In this document: piece after piece, positions 42,604-53,254 of the stretch
Position numbering within the stretch: the first letter of the stretch is position 1
How the letters are laid out: each line of letters opens with the position of its first letter
Assembly (NCBI GenBank): GCA_944989445.1
Contig: CALYLW010000056.1
Span: 655,948 to 719,947, forward strand
Reading direction: 5' to 3'
DNA: 64,000 nucleotides
From: Ampullaceana balthica
Taxonomy: Eukaryota > Mollusca > Gastropoda > Lymnaeidae
Made by a program: the position numbers and the translations under genes
Notes under the pieces: model-generated
What the model was told of the DNA's origin: nothing
The model's database searches: none
What the model saw: only the letters and a program-made list of their open reading frames with translations

Positions 42604-45600
42604 ATAAAATGGACATTCAGTTGAAAAGAGACGCGTGCCCTACATAACAACATGGTCCATTATGCACTGATATGTTATAACGACTACCATAACTCGGCGG
42701 GACAGGACCACCGTCCAGTGGACCGCTTCAGTTACTAAAGAAATAGTTGACATTGTAAACCCGCAATTTATTCCGGACACTTGAAATCTCATGATTATAC
42801 TACTTGTTAATTAATGGCGAAAACTGAAACGTTTCAAATACATGATGAATTTAGTCACGATTAAAGTAAAATGACTTGATTGAGAGTAAGGGGCGCAATT
42901 AAAGGCAGATGTCGTGATAAAAACAATGACATGATTTGGGGAAGTGGGGGTGATATGAAAATGTCATGATTAAGGAAGTCAGGGGAAAAAATGTCATAAT
43001 ACAGGAACATTTTATGATTAAAGTAAAATTTTATGTTTAAAGTAAAATGTCATGACTAAAGGAATATGTAATGATTAAATGAACATGCCATGATTAAATT
43101 AAGACAGAGTCAGATTTGAGACATTCCTAACGTTTATTTATATTTATCTATTTTTTCAATGCTAATCTTCAGTCCATTTATACCCAAGACCAACAGTAGC
43201 ATATGAACCACGTGACTTTGGCCTGACCCAGGTCGGTCGCTGTTTGCACTTAACATAAATCAAGCGATAGAATGCGGTGTTCACACTCCAGCAATCGATA
43301 TGTTTACATTGCACACAGCAAGGACCTGCTTCAAGCTAGAGCCGTGCCTCCAACAGATCTGGGGAACTTTGGTCCGTAAGGGCACAATGATCCAAGTCAA
43401 TATTCGGCTCTTCTTTCCACAGATCACTCGGGCTCGAAGAGGGAGCGATTTGTTGAAAAAAACACATACGTGGACATAATGCTCGCATGACGCAGCCAAT
43501 CAGTGCCATCAAACAGTGTTGATTTTCTCGATTGCTCTTTACAAAGTCTTCAAAACTCAGAACTTCTCTGTTTGAACAAGGACAGCGACTAGGAATACCC
43601 TCAAGACAATAGCAGCAATACGCGGACTTCACATCCACTAGAGTTATTTGACAAAGCATCCATTCGAGTAACACGCTTTATCTTTTAAGATCTCCAATTA
43701 GGGATAATCCGCCCCTGGGTACGCCCCTGAGCACTTTTCCCCTACCCTTGAATTATAATCCTATTTTAATACCAACCTTTAAATATCGCCGATTTTTTCC
43801 CCCATTACTTTTAATAATAGCGTGAATCAAGAGAAAATACTACGCAGCAAAAGCGGGGGTGGTAACAATCAGAAACTTAAGCACGCATTATCAGAAATGT
43901 AATATGCGCAAGTCTGCGGTCGACAGAAACACATGTTAAAGAGAAGCATTTGTTTTGTTGTTTCTTTTTAATTAAAGAATGAGCGCACATGTGAATGACA
44001 CTAGAGATTGGTGTCATAAGAAATCAACCAACCAATACTTGGGGGGGGGGCTAAAACCAGAACCTCATTAACTTCACTCACTATGCTAAAACAAACTAAA
44101 GCCAGAACCTCATCAACTTTCACTCACTATGCTTAAACAAGTTAAATAAAAGACAGTTCAAACATTATCATCACTTTGTGCTAATAACCAGATAGGCATT
44201 TCAACAAAATTGGGAGTCTTGAGTCATAGACTCCAGCTCCATGAAGTCTTGAGTCATGGAGTCCTGTCTCTTAGATTGCTGGGTCATCGACTCGTGTTTC
44301 TTGGAGTCATGACTCATGAGACTTTTTCACCTCGTTCCCGAGTTGTCGCTGGTGCCACAATAACGAGTTAATAATATGCATGTTATCCACACCATTCAAA
44401 TCCCCGAGCACAATCGGAACAAATTAAATATATGACAAGCTAGTCAGGATTTACATAATGAGGTCATGACGTCATGTCAGTTCGCAGACTCGGTTGTCGT
44501 CTTCAAAAAAAAAGTAATTCTCAGACAAGTTCTCTCATTTGTGCCGTCTGTAACTTTTTTTTTAATCTTCTAGACATGAGAGTAAAAAAAAATGTGTTTT
44601 TAATTTATGTCTTTTTTTAATGCTAAAATTTGACAAAAATGTCTGAGAACTCAAAGCTTTTCTGGGTTCAATAAACTTTCAGATGTTAGATAGATGAGAA
44701 ACGGTAGTATAAAATATTCATTCAGGAAGTAAAAAATAATGGCATTTTTTTTATTTTGTAGGAATAATTGTTGGATGTAATGTGTGGTGATGGGGAAAGT
44801 TGTGGGAAGATGGAAGGGGTCAAAAAGAATGTTGGAGTAACGGGAAATTGATGTTATAGTGGCATATGTACTTTATGATAGAGGGACGGTGGAATGGGCG
44901 TTGCACGGGATGGTGAAGAAGATGGCGGAGGTTTGACTAGAGCCAGCAAGCCCCGTTGTCCCTACTCGAAATTTTATCAGTTATATAAATTTTAGCACTG
45001 AATAAATTAAAAGGTTTTAAAATTTTGCTAGAAATAGTTTCCCCTATGTTCTTAAGTCGTTCTTGAAAAATTGGGTTTTGGTTTATTATTGCTGACAGTT
45101 CATAGATTTCACGCTATGTAAACACATCAAGGACGCGCCATGTACACACATCAATAATGTTCTTGTCAACAAGTTATTGCATCAAAGATTCTCTACCCAA
45201 GGAGAAGACAATCAATGTAATTCCGCCCACCCAGCTTCCTGTTCCAGAAATAATAAAAGAACTTTGATCTGGTGAGAACCACTGATTAAGTCATGTGACT
45301 GTAAGGTGTTAATAAAGACAATCATCAGGGTCATGTGTGAAACCTTATCAAGACCGACTACTCTGGGAACAAATGGCATTGCAACTCTTCATTAGACGAT
45401 TGTAGAAAATTGCCCAATTTTATCCGCTCTGCTTATTTCGTCAATATAATCTATAACTGTCTAGAGTCAACAGGTGCTCTCTTGTTATCAAACTGTCCCA
45501 TATGGCGGCGGGGGGAAACGCAGCGAAGTCAAAGCATTGTTGACCTATTGACTTAAGGAGATTTGACCTTTGACTTTACAACAGAGAAATGTCGATGATC

Positions 45601-45617
45601 CTATCTACGTTTGTATC
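42604..45617. other. Anonymous DNA; ATGATTAAAG repeats and AP-1-like cluster
   Basis: 42836-43095 is a degenerate repeat of about 20 bp (AAAATGTCATGATTAAAG). 44215-44325 has repeated TGAGTCAT / GAGTCATGGAGTC motifs. A Cys-rich 112-codon minus ORF at 43336-43674 is not supported as a gene. Confidence 0.4.
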
Positions 45618-45908
45618 TTGGGACAGAGTTTGTACAGACACGTACACATCTAGTGAATACAGACCATCGCTGAGCTTGGGACAGAGTTTGTACAGACACG
45701 TACACATCTAGTGAATACAGACCATCGCTGAGCTTGGGATAGAGTTTGTACAGACACGTACACATCTAGTGAATACAGACCATCGCTGAGCTTGGGACAG
45801 AGTTTGTACAGACACGTACACATCTAGTGAATACAGACCATCGCTGAGCTTGGGGACAGAGTTTGTACAGACACGTACACATCTATCGAATACAGACCAT
45901 CGCTGAAC
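45618..45908. repeat. 58-bp minisatellite, 5 units
   Basis: Units start at 45618, 45676, 45734, 45792 and 45850 with TTGGGACAGAGTTTGTACAG. They are nearly identical; the last has one extra G. Confidence 0.95.
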
Positions 45909-46500
45909 ATAGTCTGTTATATTTGACTACTAGCCAAACTCTGAACAAAGTCTATTTGACTTCTAGCCATGAACTAAATACATTCTAGGTGACTACTAGA
46001 TACAGTGGCATAGTTTAGCGGGGACCAATTAGCAGTCGCCCCAGATGAAAAAGTTTTGGGGGCGCGTAACTGGGGGAAAAAAATAGTCTTAAGTTCGTCA
46101 GGATCAATTGTAGTTTTTGTTCGCCACTAATAAAGTTAGAAACAAAACTCTGTATCGTAAGCTATTGCGTTGTGTGTATTGATAACGAGGTTAATATTTA
46201 ATATTCTCAATTTCCACCGATAGATCGGGTGCTTTACGGAAAATTTTACACTTTATTTAAAGCGAGCTTATGAAACAAGGAGGAGTTCGAAACAAAGCTC
46301 TGCACATACTCGCTTAGCACAACAAGTTATAATTGAAGCCATTGGAGCAATAGCGATCGTGAAATAATCCCTTCAGTGGTTACCCAGCAGACTATATATA
46401 AACTTTTATCATGACGCATACTTGTATTCTATTTTTTAAACTCAAAGACCAACCGAAGTGAGTGAAGCTCAGACCCGCCTGCAGCAATGCTCTCTTTGGG
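45909..46500. other. Anonymous DNA, no gene seen
   Basis: No ORF, repeat or transposon end recognised. Confidence 0.45.
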
Positions 46501-46935
46501 TTCACCGACAAAACGGCCCCAGACAAAACGGCCCCAGACAAAACGGCCCCGGACAAAACGGCCCTGGACTAATACATGGACTAATAATAAAATGTACAAT
46601 CAAATATTATATTCGTATTTTTACTCCCCTATTCAGTGTCAGGTTTAACTCACAATAAACAATAATAATGACATCACAAGAGTGAATTTAATCGCCTTTA
46701 CGCGAAATGGTAGGCTACCAATCACGGTTGTTTGTTGACAAGAAACAATATAATTACATCACAAGAAATAATTTTACAATTTTACCACTTTTTTTAAGAG
46801 TGAAAAAGTTGACAAAAGCTTAAAATGCACCAAAAAAATTAAAGTTTTTGTTAAAAAACGTTAACAATTTGTCTGGGGCCGTTTTGACCGGGGCCGTTAT
46901 GTCGGGGCTGTTTTGTCCGGGGCCATTTTGAAGGG
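46501..46935. mobile_element. Element bounded by inverted ACAAAACGGCCCC arrays
   Basis: 46508-46567 has four 15-bp units GACAAAACGGCCCCA. 46867-46932 has four diverged units in the opposite orientation (GGGGCCGTTTTGWCC). The AT-rich middle has no ORF. The arrangement suggests a small fold-back transposon with tandem-repeat termini. Confidence 0.6.
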
Positions 46936-47145
46936 TCACCCTGTCTTTGGCTCTGGATTTCACCGCAGCTAAGTTTTAATTTCCTTTTATTAGTTTTATT
47001 TTTCTTTATTCTACATGTATTTCTTCGTTGACGAAGGCTCTTTGCTAAAACATTCGTCGTTTTCTGACGTCTTGTCAGGCTCATACAAAACCATGTTTGC
47101 GTGTCATCCATCTACATCCAAAGTCAGAGTGCTACCGCAGTATAT

Positions 47146-47424
47146 TTTAAGATCGGTGAATGATTACAGCATGTCCTTACATAACTTTAGGTCGGTGAAT
47201 GATTACAGCATGTCCTTACATTACTTTAGGTCGGTGAATGATTACAGCATGTCCTTACATTACTTTTGGTCGGTGAATGATTATAGTATGTCCTTACATT
47301 ACTTTAGGTCTGTGAATGATTACAGCATGTCCTTACATTACTTTAGGTCGGTGAATGATTACAGCATGTGCTTACATTACTTTAGTTCGGTGAATGATTA
47401 CAGCATGTCCTTACATTACTTTGC
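47146..47424. repeat. 39-bp minisatellite, about 7 units
   Basis: Unit TTAGGTCGGTGAATGATTAC plus AGCATGTCCTTACATTACT. Since 39 is a multiple of 3, a frame stays open (repeat RSVNDYSMSLHYF) without implying a gene. Confidence 0.93.
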
Positions 47425-47479
47425 CAGCAAGACTGGAAATGCCCGGAAAAGTTAGGTAGAATCAAGAAACAGATCCTGT

Positions 47480-47999
47480 GAGCATTCTAAGAACGACACC
47501 CTCAGTTGCCGTGAATGTCAGTGCAAACGTAGAGCATTCTAAGAACGACACCCTCAGTTGCCGTGAATGTCAGTGCAAACGTAGAGCATTCTAAGAACGA
47601 CACCCTCAGTTGCCGTGAATGTCAGTGCAAACGTAGAGCATTCTAAGAACGACACCCTCAGTTGCCGTGAATGTCAGTGCAAACGTAGAGCATTCTAAGA
47701 ACGACACCCTCAGTTGCCGTGAATGTCAGTGCAAACGTAGAGCATTCTAAGAACGACACCCTCAGTTGCCGTGAATGTCAGTGCAAACGTAGAGCATTCT
47801 AAGAACGACACCCTCAGTTGCCGTGAATGTCAGTGCAAACGTAGAGCATTCTAAGAACGACACCCTCAGTTGCCGTGGATGTCAGTGCAAACGTAGAGCA
47901 TTCTAAGAACGACACCCTCAGTTGCCGTGAATGTCAGTGCAAACGTAGAGCATTCTAAGAACGACACCCTCAGTTGCCGTGAATGTCAGTGCAAACGTA
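47480..47999. repeat. 52-bp minisatellite, exactly 10 units
   Basis: 520 bp made of ten units starting GAGCATTCTAAGAACGACAC. I see a single substitution (GGATGTC for GAATGTC, around 47877). Such homogeneity implies very recent expansion. Confidence 0.97.
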
Positions 48000-48024
48000 G
48001 AAAAACTAGCAATAAGAAGGGAGA

Positions 48025-48852
48025 GGGCACCTATATATATAATTCTCTCATGGGACCATGCGAGACACCACGACGCAAGAAAGTATGTGAAAACAAGCAT
48101 GACGAATAACGGTTGGCAAGCGAAGGTATTGGAGGGCTGACCAACAATGGTCCTTGCGTTTCACTTGCATTGTTCCTTCACAGAAACGTGAGATTCGTTA
48201 TGTTCTGGTTATCACGTTCGCCTCATGCGGGGAAGGTCCTGGGTTCAAGCCCTATCGATTACATTGTTTTTTGTTTTATTTTTAAAATGTCTGTTTGTGC
48301 CCGTTCTTTTACCCCTTTATTGCATAGCATACGCCGCACTTGCTCATCGTAGACAGTGCAGAGAACGGTTGGTTGAGAGTACAGACACAAAAAGCAGCAC
48401 CAAGTAAATAACAAAATTGCGACTAAACGTAAAGACATGCGCACTGAGGTTGTTGTTACCCGCCTCCCATTTAATACTACCAATCCTTAAACATAAACTG
48501 AGATTGGCCGACCCTAGTGAGGGTTAGACATATTTAAGGTTGTTAATTGCGTGTTGTTGTTGTTTTTGATGTTTTTTTGAAAAACCGATTATCGATTATG
48601 TAAATCCGATTTTAAACCGATTATCGTTTTATAGCTGACTTCATAGAAGTTTGGGGTGTACCGAATTTCGCATTGCAAATGTCTCGAAACCAACAATGAG
48701 TTGGCAGTTTCCACCTTCCCCCTACCAAAAAAAAACTTTCACTCGCGTTGTTTAGATTTCTTCGTGTTGTAGTTTGTGTCCGTTCTGTCTCCTCTTTCTT
48801 TGCACTCTCCATCATCAAGTATGCGGCTTGTGCTGCGCCGCGGGGCGTCTAG
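48025..48852 (+). mobile_element. Composite class C Helitron, copy 3, with tRNA-like segment
   Basis: The plus-strand 3' end is CTAG (48849-48852) then T, with a GC-rich GCGGCTTGTGCTGCGCCGC hairpin. The 5' part (from about 48025) has ATAATTCTCTCATGGGACCA and GCATGACGAATAACGG like copy 2, then the tRNA-like segment (48192-48259) and GTTTGTGCCCGTTCTTTTAC. 48325-48680 matches 11940-12290 in the same (plus) direction, so a minus-orientation class C fragment is nested in the plus-orientation element. Confidence 0.65.
48192..48259 (+). pseudogene. tRNA-like relic in Helitron copy 3
   Basis: GGTTATCACGTTCGCCTCATGC resembles the D arm to anticodon loop of animal tRNA-Val-like genes. The B box GGGTTCAAGCCC is perfect while the A box is degraded. 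It is in the same place relative to the element as 12631-12702. Confidence 0.6.
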
Positions 48853-48985
48853 TTTTTAAAAAAATAAAAAGCAGAATTGTACCACGAAATGGACAGGAGT
48901 GACCCCTGCTACCAAGTGCACAAAATGCATAAAGTACTGGAGCTTGATAGGACAGTGCAAACCCACACAATAGAAAGATTATATA
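48853..48985. other. Short flank between Helitron C3 and the TA-flanked MITE
   Basis: Nothing recognised. Confidence 0.4.
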
Positions 48986-49624
48986 CCGTATATACTCGTT
49001 CTATAGCCCGTTCGTTCATAAGCCGACCTCCCCCCCCCCTTTTTGGAAGAGAAAAGTATTCAAAGTGTGTAACCCGCTCGCAAGCGACCCCCGCTCACAA
49101 AATTTTTTTGACAACTTAAACAAAATAGTACACATTTTTAAAAAAAACTAAAGGTTAAATCAGCCATTATGATTGTTGACTTTGTTCTGCCTATCTTTGT
49201 CTTTGTGCTCTTTGTTAGGCAAGAGGTACCGGTATTTTCTTTTAAAAATCTTTGGTAAACAGTCGCGAAAGTGCGTACATTAAAGTTCGTTGTTGAAAAC
49301 AAAATTTGTAAAACAATTTATTAAAACATTCACAAAAATAAATAAAATGATTAAATGAGATAAGTACAGATGTTTGATAATATTTTTTTTTAAATGGGGC
49401 GCCGCAGGCGCCACGGCGCCGCAGCACAACCTAGTATATAATATCTTCTGGTAGAGCAGTCGAATCTTGTAGAATGTAGACAAGGACCTTGGTGATCTAC
49501 AATAACAAGACGGAGATTCATTTTACATGCAGAAATCACCTATGACCCGCTCATAGGCCGACCCATCAACTTTCCCCCCTATATTTTGTCCAAAAAAGGC
49601 CGGCTTTAGAACGAGTATATACGG
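48986..49624. mobile_element. MITE with CCGTATATACTCGTTCTA ends and TA target duplication
   Basis: Ends CCGTATATACTCGTTCTATA.. and ..TTTAGAACGAGTATATACGG are inverted repeats with TA on each side (48984-48985, 49625-49626). Subterminal AAGCCGACC and TAGGCCGACCC blocks are also inverted. A TA duplication fits Tc1/mariner-type elements. A Helitron end (CTAG 49431-49434) is nested inside. No ORF. Confidence 0.78.
49242..49434 (+). mobile_element. Helitron 3' end nested in the TA-flanked MITE (class B)
   Basis: Hairpin GGCGCCGCAGGCGCC (49398-49412), then CTAG at 49431-49434 and T. It resembles the ends at 58877 and 59368. The 5' limit is unknown; the start given is only where related AT-rich sequence seems to begin. 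Confidence 0.55.
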
Positions 49625-49626
49625 TA

Positions 49627-52060
49627 GAAACGGCTTAATGTTGCCAAACTGAATACCGACAGCGGCAAACAGTCCTTTGTAGATGCTCTGGAAAAGTGCT
49701 TGAAATCCACCTCTCCGAGAAACCAGAGCGTGGAGGTCGACTGGGCATCAGAGAGCTGATTTACACCACAGCTACAGAGACCCTTGGCCCCCAGACCAGG
49801 AAACATAAGGACTGGTTCGATGAGAACTCCGAAGACATCAAGCAGTTATTGGATGAGAAACACCACCTTCACCAAGCTTACCTCAATAACCCCAAGTCCA
49901 CGTCAAAGAGAGATGCACTCAACAACATACGCAAGACTGTTCAGCAGAAGCTCCGTCAGATGCAGGACGATTGGCTCGGCAACAAAGCTGACGAGATCCA
50001 AGGCTATGCAGACAGGCGTGACTAAAAAAACTTCTACGACGCCTTGAAAGACGTATATGGCCCTACGCCCTCAGGATCAAACCCCCTCCTCAGCGCAGAC
50101 GGTAACACTCTCATCACAGACAAAGAGAAGATCTTGGAGAGATGGGTCGAACATTTCGATGACGTCCTAAATCGCCCTTCAACAATCAACGACGAAGCCA
50201 TCAATCGTCTACCCCAAGTGCCCACAAACAAAGCACTGGATGACCCCCCCAACCTTGCTCGAGACCCAGAAAGCAATCTATTTTCTCTCCAGTGGCAAAG
50301 CACCTGGTTCTGACGCCCTACCAGCTGAGGTCTACAAGGAGGGGGGAACAGCCCTGACTGAAAGGCTCCACCAGCTGTTTCTCTTAATATGGCAGCAAGA
50401 GACGATCCCGCAGGACTTCAAAGATGCCACCATCATACATCTATATAAGCGAAAAGGAAGTAGACAGGCTTGTGACAACCACAGAGGCATATCCCTGCTT
50501 TCTATCTCAGGAAAGATCCTTGCCAGAATCCTCCTCAACCGCCTCACAGTCCACCTTGACCAAGGACTCCTGCCTGAAAGTCAGTGTGGATTCCGAAAAG
50601 AGCGAGAAACCATCGACATGGTGTTCGCTGCCAGGCAGCTGCAAGAGAAATTTCAGGAGCAGAATTCCGACCTGTTCTCCACCTATGTCGACCTGACCAA
50701 GGCTTTTGACACTGTTGGCAGAGAGGGTCTGTGGAAGATCATGGCCAAGTACGGTTGCCCAAGGAAATTCATCGTCTTGGTGCAACAATTCCATGAGGGC
50801 ATGCAGGCCAGAGTCCAGGACAGCGGGGAGTTTTCTGATCCTTTCCCAGTCACAAACGGGGTCAAGCAGGGCTGCGTCCTGGCACCAACACTGTTTAGCC
50901 TCATGTTTTCCGCCATGCCGACAGAGGCCTTCAGAGACGAGGATGTTGGTGTCAACTTGAAGTACCGCACAGATGGCAAGCTGTTCAACCTTCGGAGGCT
51001 CCAGACAAAAACCAAGGTTATGACAGACATCATCAGAGACCTGCTGTTCGCTGATGACTGTGCCCTCAACGCTGTCTCAGAAGCCGACATGCAATGCAGT
51101 GTAAACCTGTTCTCCAGCGCCTGCATAAACTTTGGTCTAACAGTCAACACTAAGAAGACTGAGGTCCTCGATCAGCCCGCGCCTGGAAGGCCCTACGTAG
51201 AGCCCAACATCACTGTCAACGGCCAGAGACTCAACACAGTGCACCGGTTCACATACCTAGGCAGCACACTGTCTCAAAATGTCACCATCGATGACGAAGT
51301 GAGCGTCAGAATTGCTAGAGCCAGCTCCACTTTCGGCAGGTTGTACCCTATTGTCTGGAACAGAAGAGGCATTACCATCCAGACCAAGCTGAAAGCGTAC
51401 AGGGCAGTGGTGATCCCCACACTGCTATATGCTTGTGAAACTTGGACTGTTTATCAGCGCCATGCAAGAAAGCTTAATCACTTTCATATAACAAGCCTCC
51501 GGAAGATTCTCGGCATAAAGTGGCAGAACAAAATTCCAGACACAGTGGTACTGACCAGGGCAGGTCTCCCCAGCATCTTCACCCTCCTGATGCATACCCA
51601 GCTTCGCTGGGCAGGGCACGTTGTCCGAATGCCAGACGAGAGACTGCCAAAGAGAATCTTCTATTGTGAGCTCCAGTATGGCCAGCGGTCCCACCGTGGG
51701 CAAAAGAAACGCTTCAAAGACACACTAAAAGCCTCAATGAAAGCGTTTGCCATCAATCCAGACACGTGGGAACGAGCTGCAATGGACCGATCCACCTGGC
51801 GCTCTTCCATCCACGAAGGTGCCGGGTCAAGCGAGGCAAACCGGATCACCGCCGCAGAAAAGAAGAGGCAAGCCCGAAAGGCCCATGCTGTCAACCCTCC
51901 AGGAGATGTCGCACTCGTCCCTTGTCCCTTCTGTTCCCGAACCTTTCGTGCAAGGATCGGCCTAATCAGCCATCTGCGCACGCACAGACAACCCTCGGAT
52001 GACTAGAGTGGTCCTCGTCGTATCGACGGACGAACGAACATACGGTAGATGATAATAATG
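49627..52060 (+). mobile_element. 5'-truncated LINE (non-LTR retrotransposon)
   Basis: Begins directly after the MITE target duplication and lacks the endonuclease part, typical of incomplete target-primed reverse transcription. The 5' segment reads NVAKLNTDSGKQSFVDALEK, then shifts frame at about 49750, has a stop at 50023-50025 (RRD*KNFYDALK), and shifts again in the C7 run at about 50244-50250. From there the frame is open to 52006. The 3' tail is short and AT-rich (GATGATAATAATG). The clade is not assigned. Confidence 0.88.
50240..52006 (+). CDS. LINE reverse transcriptase with C-terminal C2H2 finger (intact 3' ORF)
   Basis: 588 codons; the ATG is simply the first after a frameshift, not a true start. 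It copies LINE RNA into DNA at the target site. RT motifs: SGKAPGSDALPAEVYK near the start, STYVDLTKAFDTV (about residue 150), GVKQGCVLAPTLFSLMF, LLFADDCALNA with the catalytic FADD (about 270), and FTYLGSTLS. The C-terminal region has LRWAGHVVRMPDERLPK and ends in CPFCSRTFRARIGLISHLRT then H, a perfect C-x2-C-x12-H-x3-H zinc finger (about 560-582). The upstream lesions mean the whole element cannot be active, although the RT domain looks uncorrupted. Antisense ORFs in this range are shadows. Confidence 0.92.
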   Translation: MTPPTLLETQKAIYFLSSGKAPGSDALPAEVYKEGGTALTERLHQLFLLIWQQETIPQDFKDATIIHLYKRKGSRQACDNHRGISLLSISGKILARILLNRLTVHLDQGLLPESQCGFRKERETIDMVFAARQLQEKFQEQNSDLFSTYVDLTKAFDTVGREGLWKIMAKYGCPRKFIVLVQQFHEGMQARVQDSGEFSDPFPVTNGVKQGCVLAPTLFSLMFSAMPTEAFRDEDVGVNLKYRTDGKLFNLRRLQTKTKVMTDIIRDLLFADDCALNAVSEADMQCSVNLFSSACINFGLTVNTKKTEVLDQPAPGRPYVEPNITVNGQRLNTVHRFTYLGSTLSQNVTIDDEVSVRIARASSTFGRLYPIVWNRRGITIQTKLKAYRAVVIPTLLYACETWTVYQRHARKLNHFHITSLRKILGIKWQNKIPDTVVLTRAGLPSIFTLLMHTQLRWAGHVVRMPDERLPKRIFYCELQYGQRSHRGQKKRFKDTLKASMKAFAINPDTWERAAMDRSTWRSSIHEGAGSSEANRITAAEKKRQARKAHAVNPPGDVALVPCPFCSRTFRARIGLISHLRTHRQPSDD

Positions 52061-52182
52061 TCTTTCTTCTATAGCGCCAAATACCCATGATATTCCAGCA
52101 TGCCCGTTGCAATATGATGTACAAAACATTTATCAAATACAAAAAGTCGTAAATTTTTTCTAAAATTTGTCTTATTTGTCTG

Positions 52183-52785
52183 CCATTCTTGTAGGTTATT
52201 GTAGACTCTCTGTCTTGTAGGCAATTGTAGACTGCCTGTCTTGTAGGCAATTGTAGACTGTCTGTCTTGTAGGTTATTGTACACTGCCTGTCTTGTAGGC
52301 AATTGTAGACTGCCTGTCTTGTAGGCTATTTTAGACAGCCTGTCTGTAGGCTATTGTAGACCGCCTGTCTTGTATGCAATTGTAGACTGCCTGTCTTGTA
52401 GACTATTGTAGACTGCCTGTCTTGTAGGCTATTGTAAACTGCCTGTCTTGTAGGCTATTGTAGACTGCCTGTCTTGTAGGCTATTGTAAACTGCCTGTCT
52501 TGTATGCTATTGTAAACTGCCTGTCTTGTAGGCTATTTTAGACTGCCTGTCTTGTAGGCTATTTTAGACTGCCTGTCTTGTAGGCTATTGTAGACTGCCT
52601 GTCTTGTAGGCCAATTTAAACTGCCTGTCTTGTTGGCTATTTTAGACTGCCTGTCTTGTAGGCTATTTTAGATTGCCTGTCTTGTAGGCTATTTTAGACT
52701 TCCTGTCTTGGAGGCTATTTTAGACTGCCTGTCTTGTAGGCTATTTTAGACTGCCTGTCTTGTAGGCTATTGTAAACTTCTGTCT
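52183..52785. repeat. 26-bp minisatellite, about 23 units
   Basis: Unit CTGCCTGTCTTGTAGGCTAT plus TGTAGA with frequent G/T and A variants. It starts about 120 bp beyond the LINE 3' end. Confidence 0.95.
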
Positions 52786-53254
52786 ATTTGGCTGTTAAAC
52801 ATAACCCAAGACAAATAAATCTCGGTGACCTGTTGGCTATTTAACATTAGGCAAAGTTATAAGTTGAATACGTTTTGATCGTCGCAGAATAATCAAAAGA
52901 AACGAAACCAATGGGCAGTCAGAAAGCAAGTCACCAAGTTCTGAACTAGAATTTTTTTAACTACAAGCGACTCAAAACTCTTTTTTTTTCTTCAATTTTC
53001 GATGTCAGAATTCCAAAGTCTCCCAGTCTTAGACTAGCAGCTGGATGTCCAAAATACGGACCAGCCAGATATTACCTCATGCTGAATGTTAAGGGTCGCA
53101 TTGAAATGACTTACTAAATTAAAATCCTTGAGTAGCTCTACTGTTGTATAAAACCTATGGTAACAGCAGCATTCAATATAACCTTCTTAATAAATGGGGA
53201 AAAAAGCATGATTGTGGTATTTTATACGATTGGAGCTGTGGTATTATATAAGAA
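52786..53254. other. Anonymous DNA, no gene seen
   Basis: Nothing recognised. Confidence 0.4.

Noticed and set aside
43336..43674. Cys-rich 112-codon minus-strand ORF, considered as a small secreted protein
   Set aside because: No signal peptide, no recognisable cysteine pattern and no clear splice partners. Not supportable from one sequence.
47015..47455. 146-codon ORF with repeated RSVNDYSMSLHYF
   Set aside because: It stays open because the minisatellite unit is 39 bp, a multiple of three. No domain and no conserved start or stop context.
47480..47999. Regular 52-bp array considered as a CRISPR array
   Set aside because: There are no unique spacers; the whole unit is repeated, and the surroundings are animal nuclear DNA.
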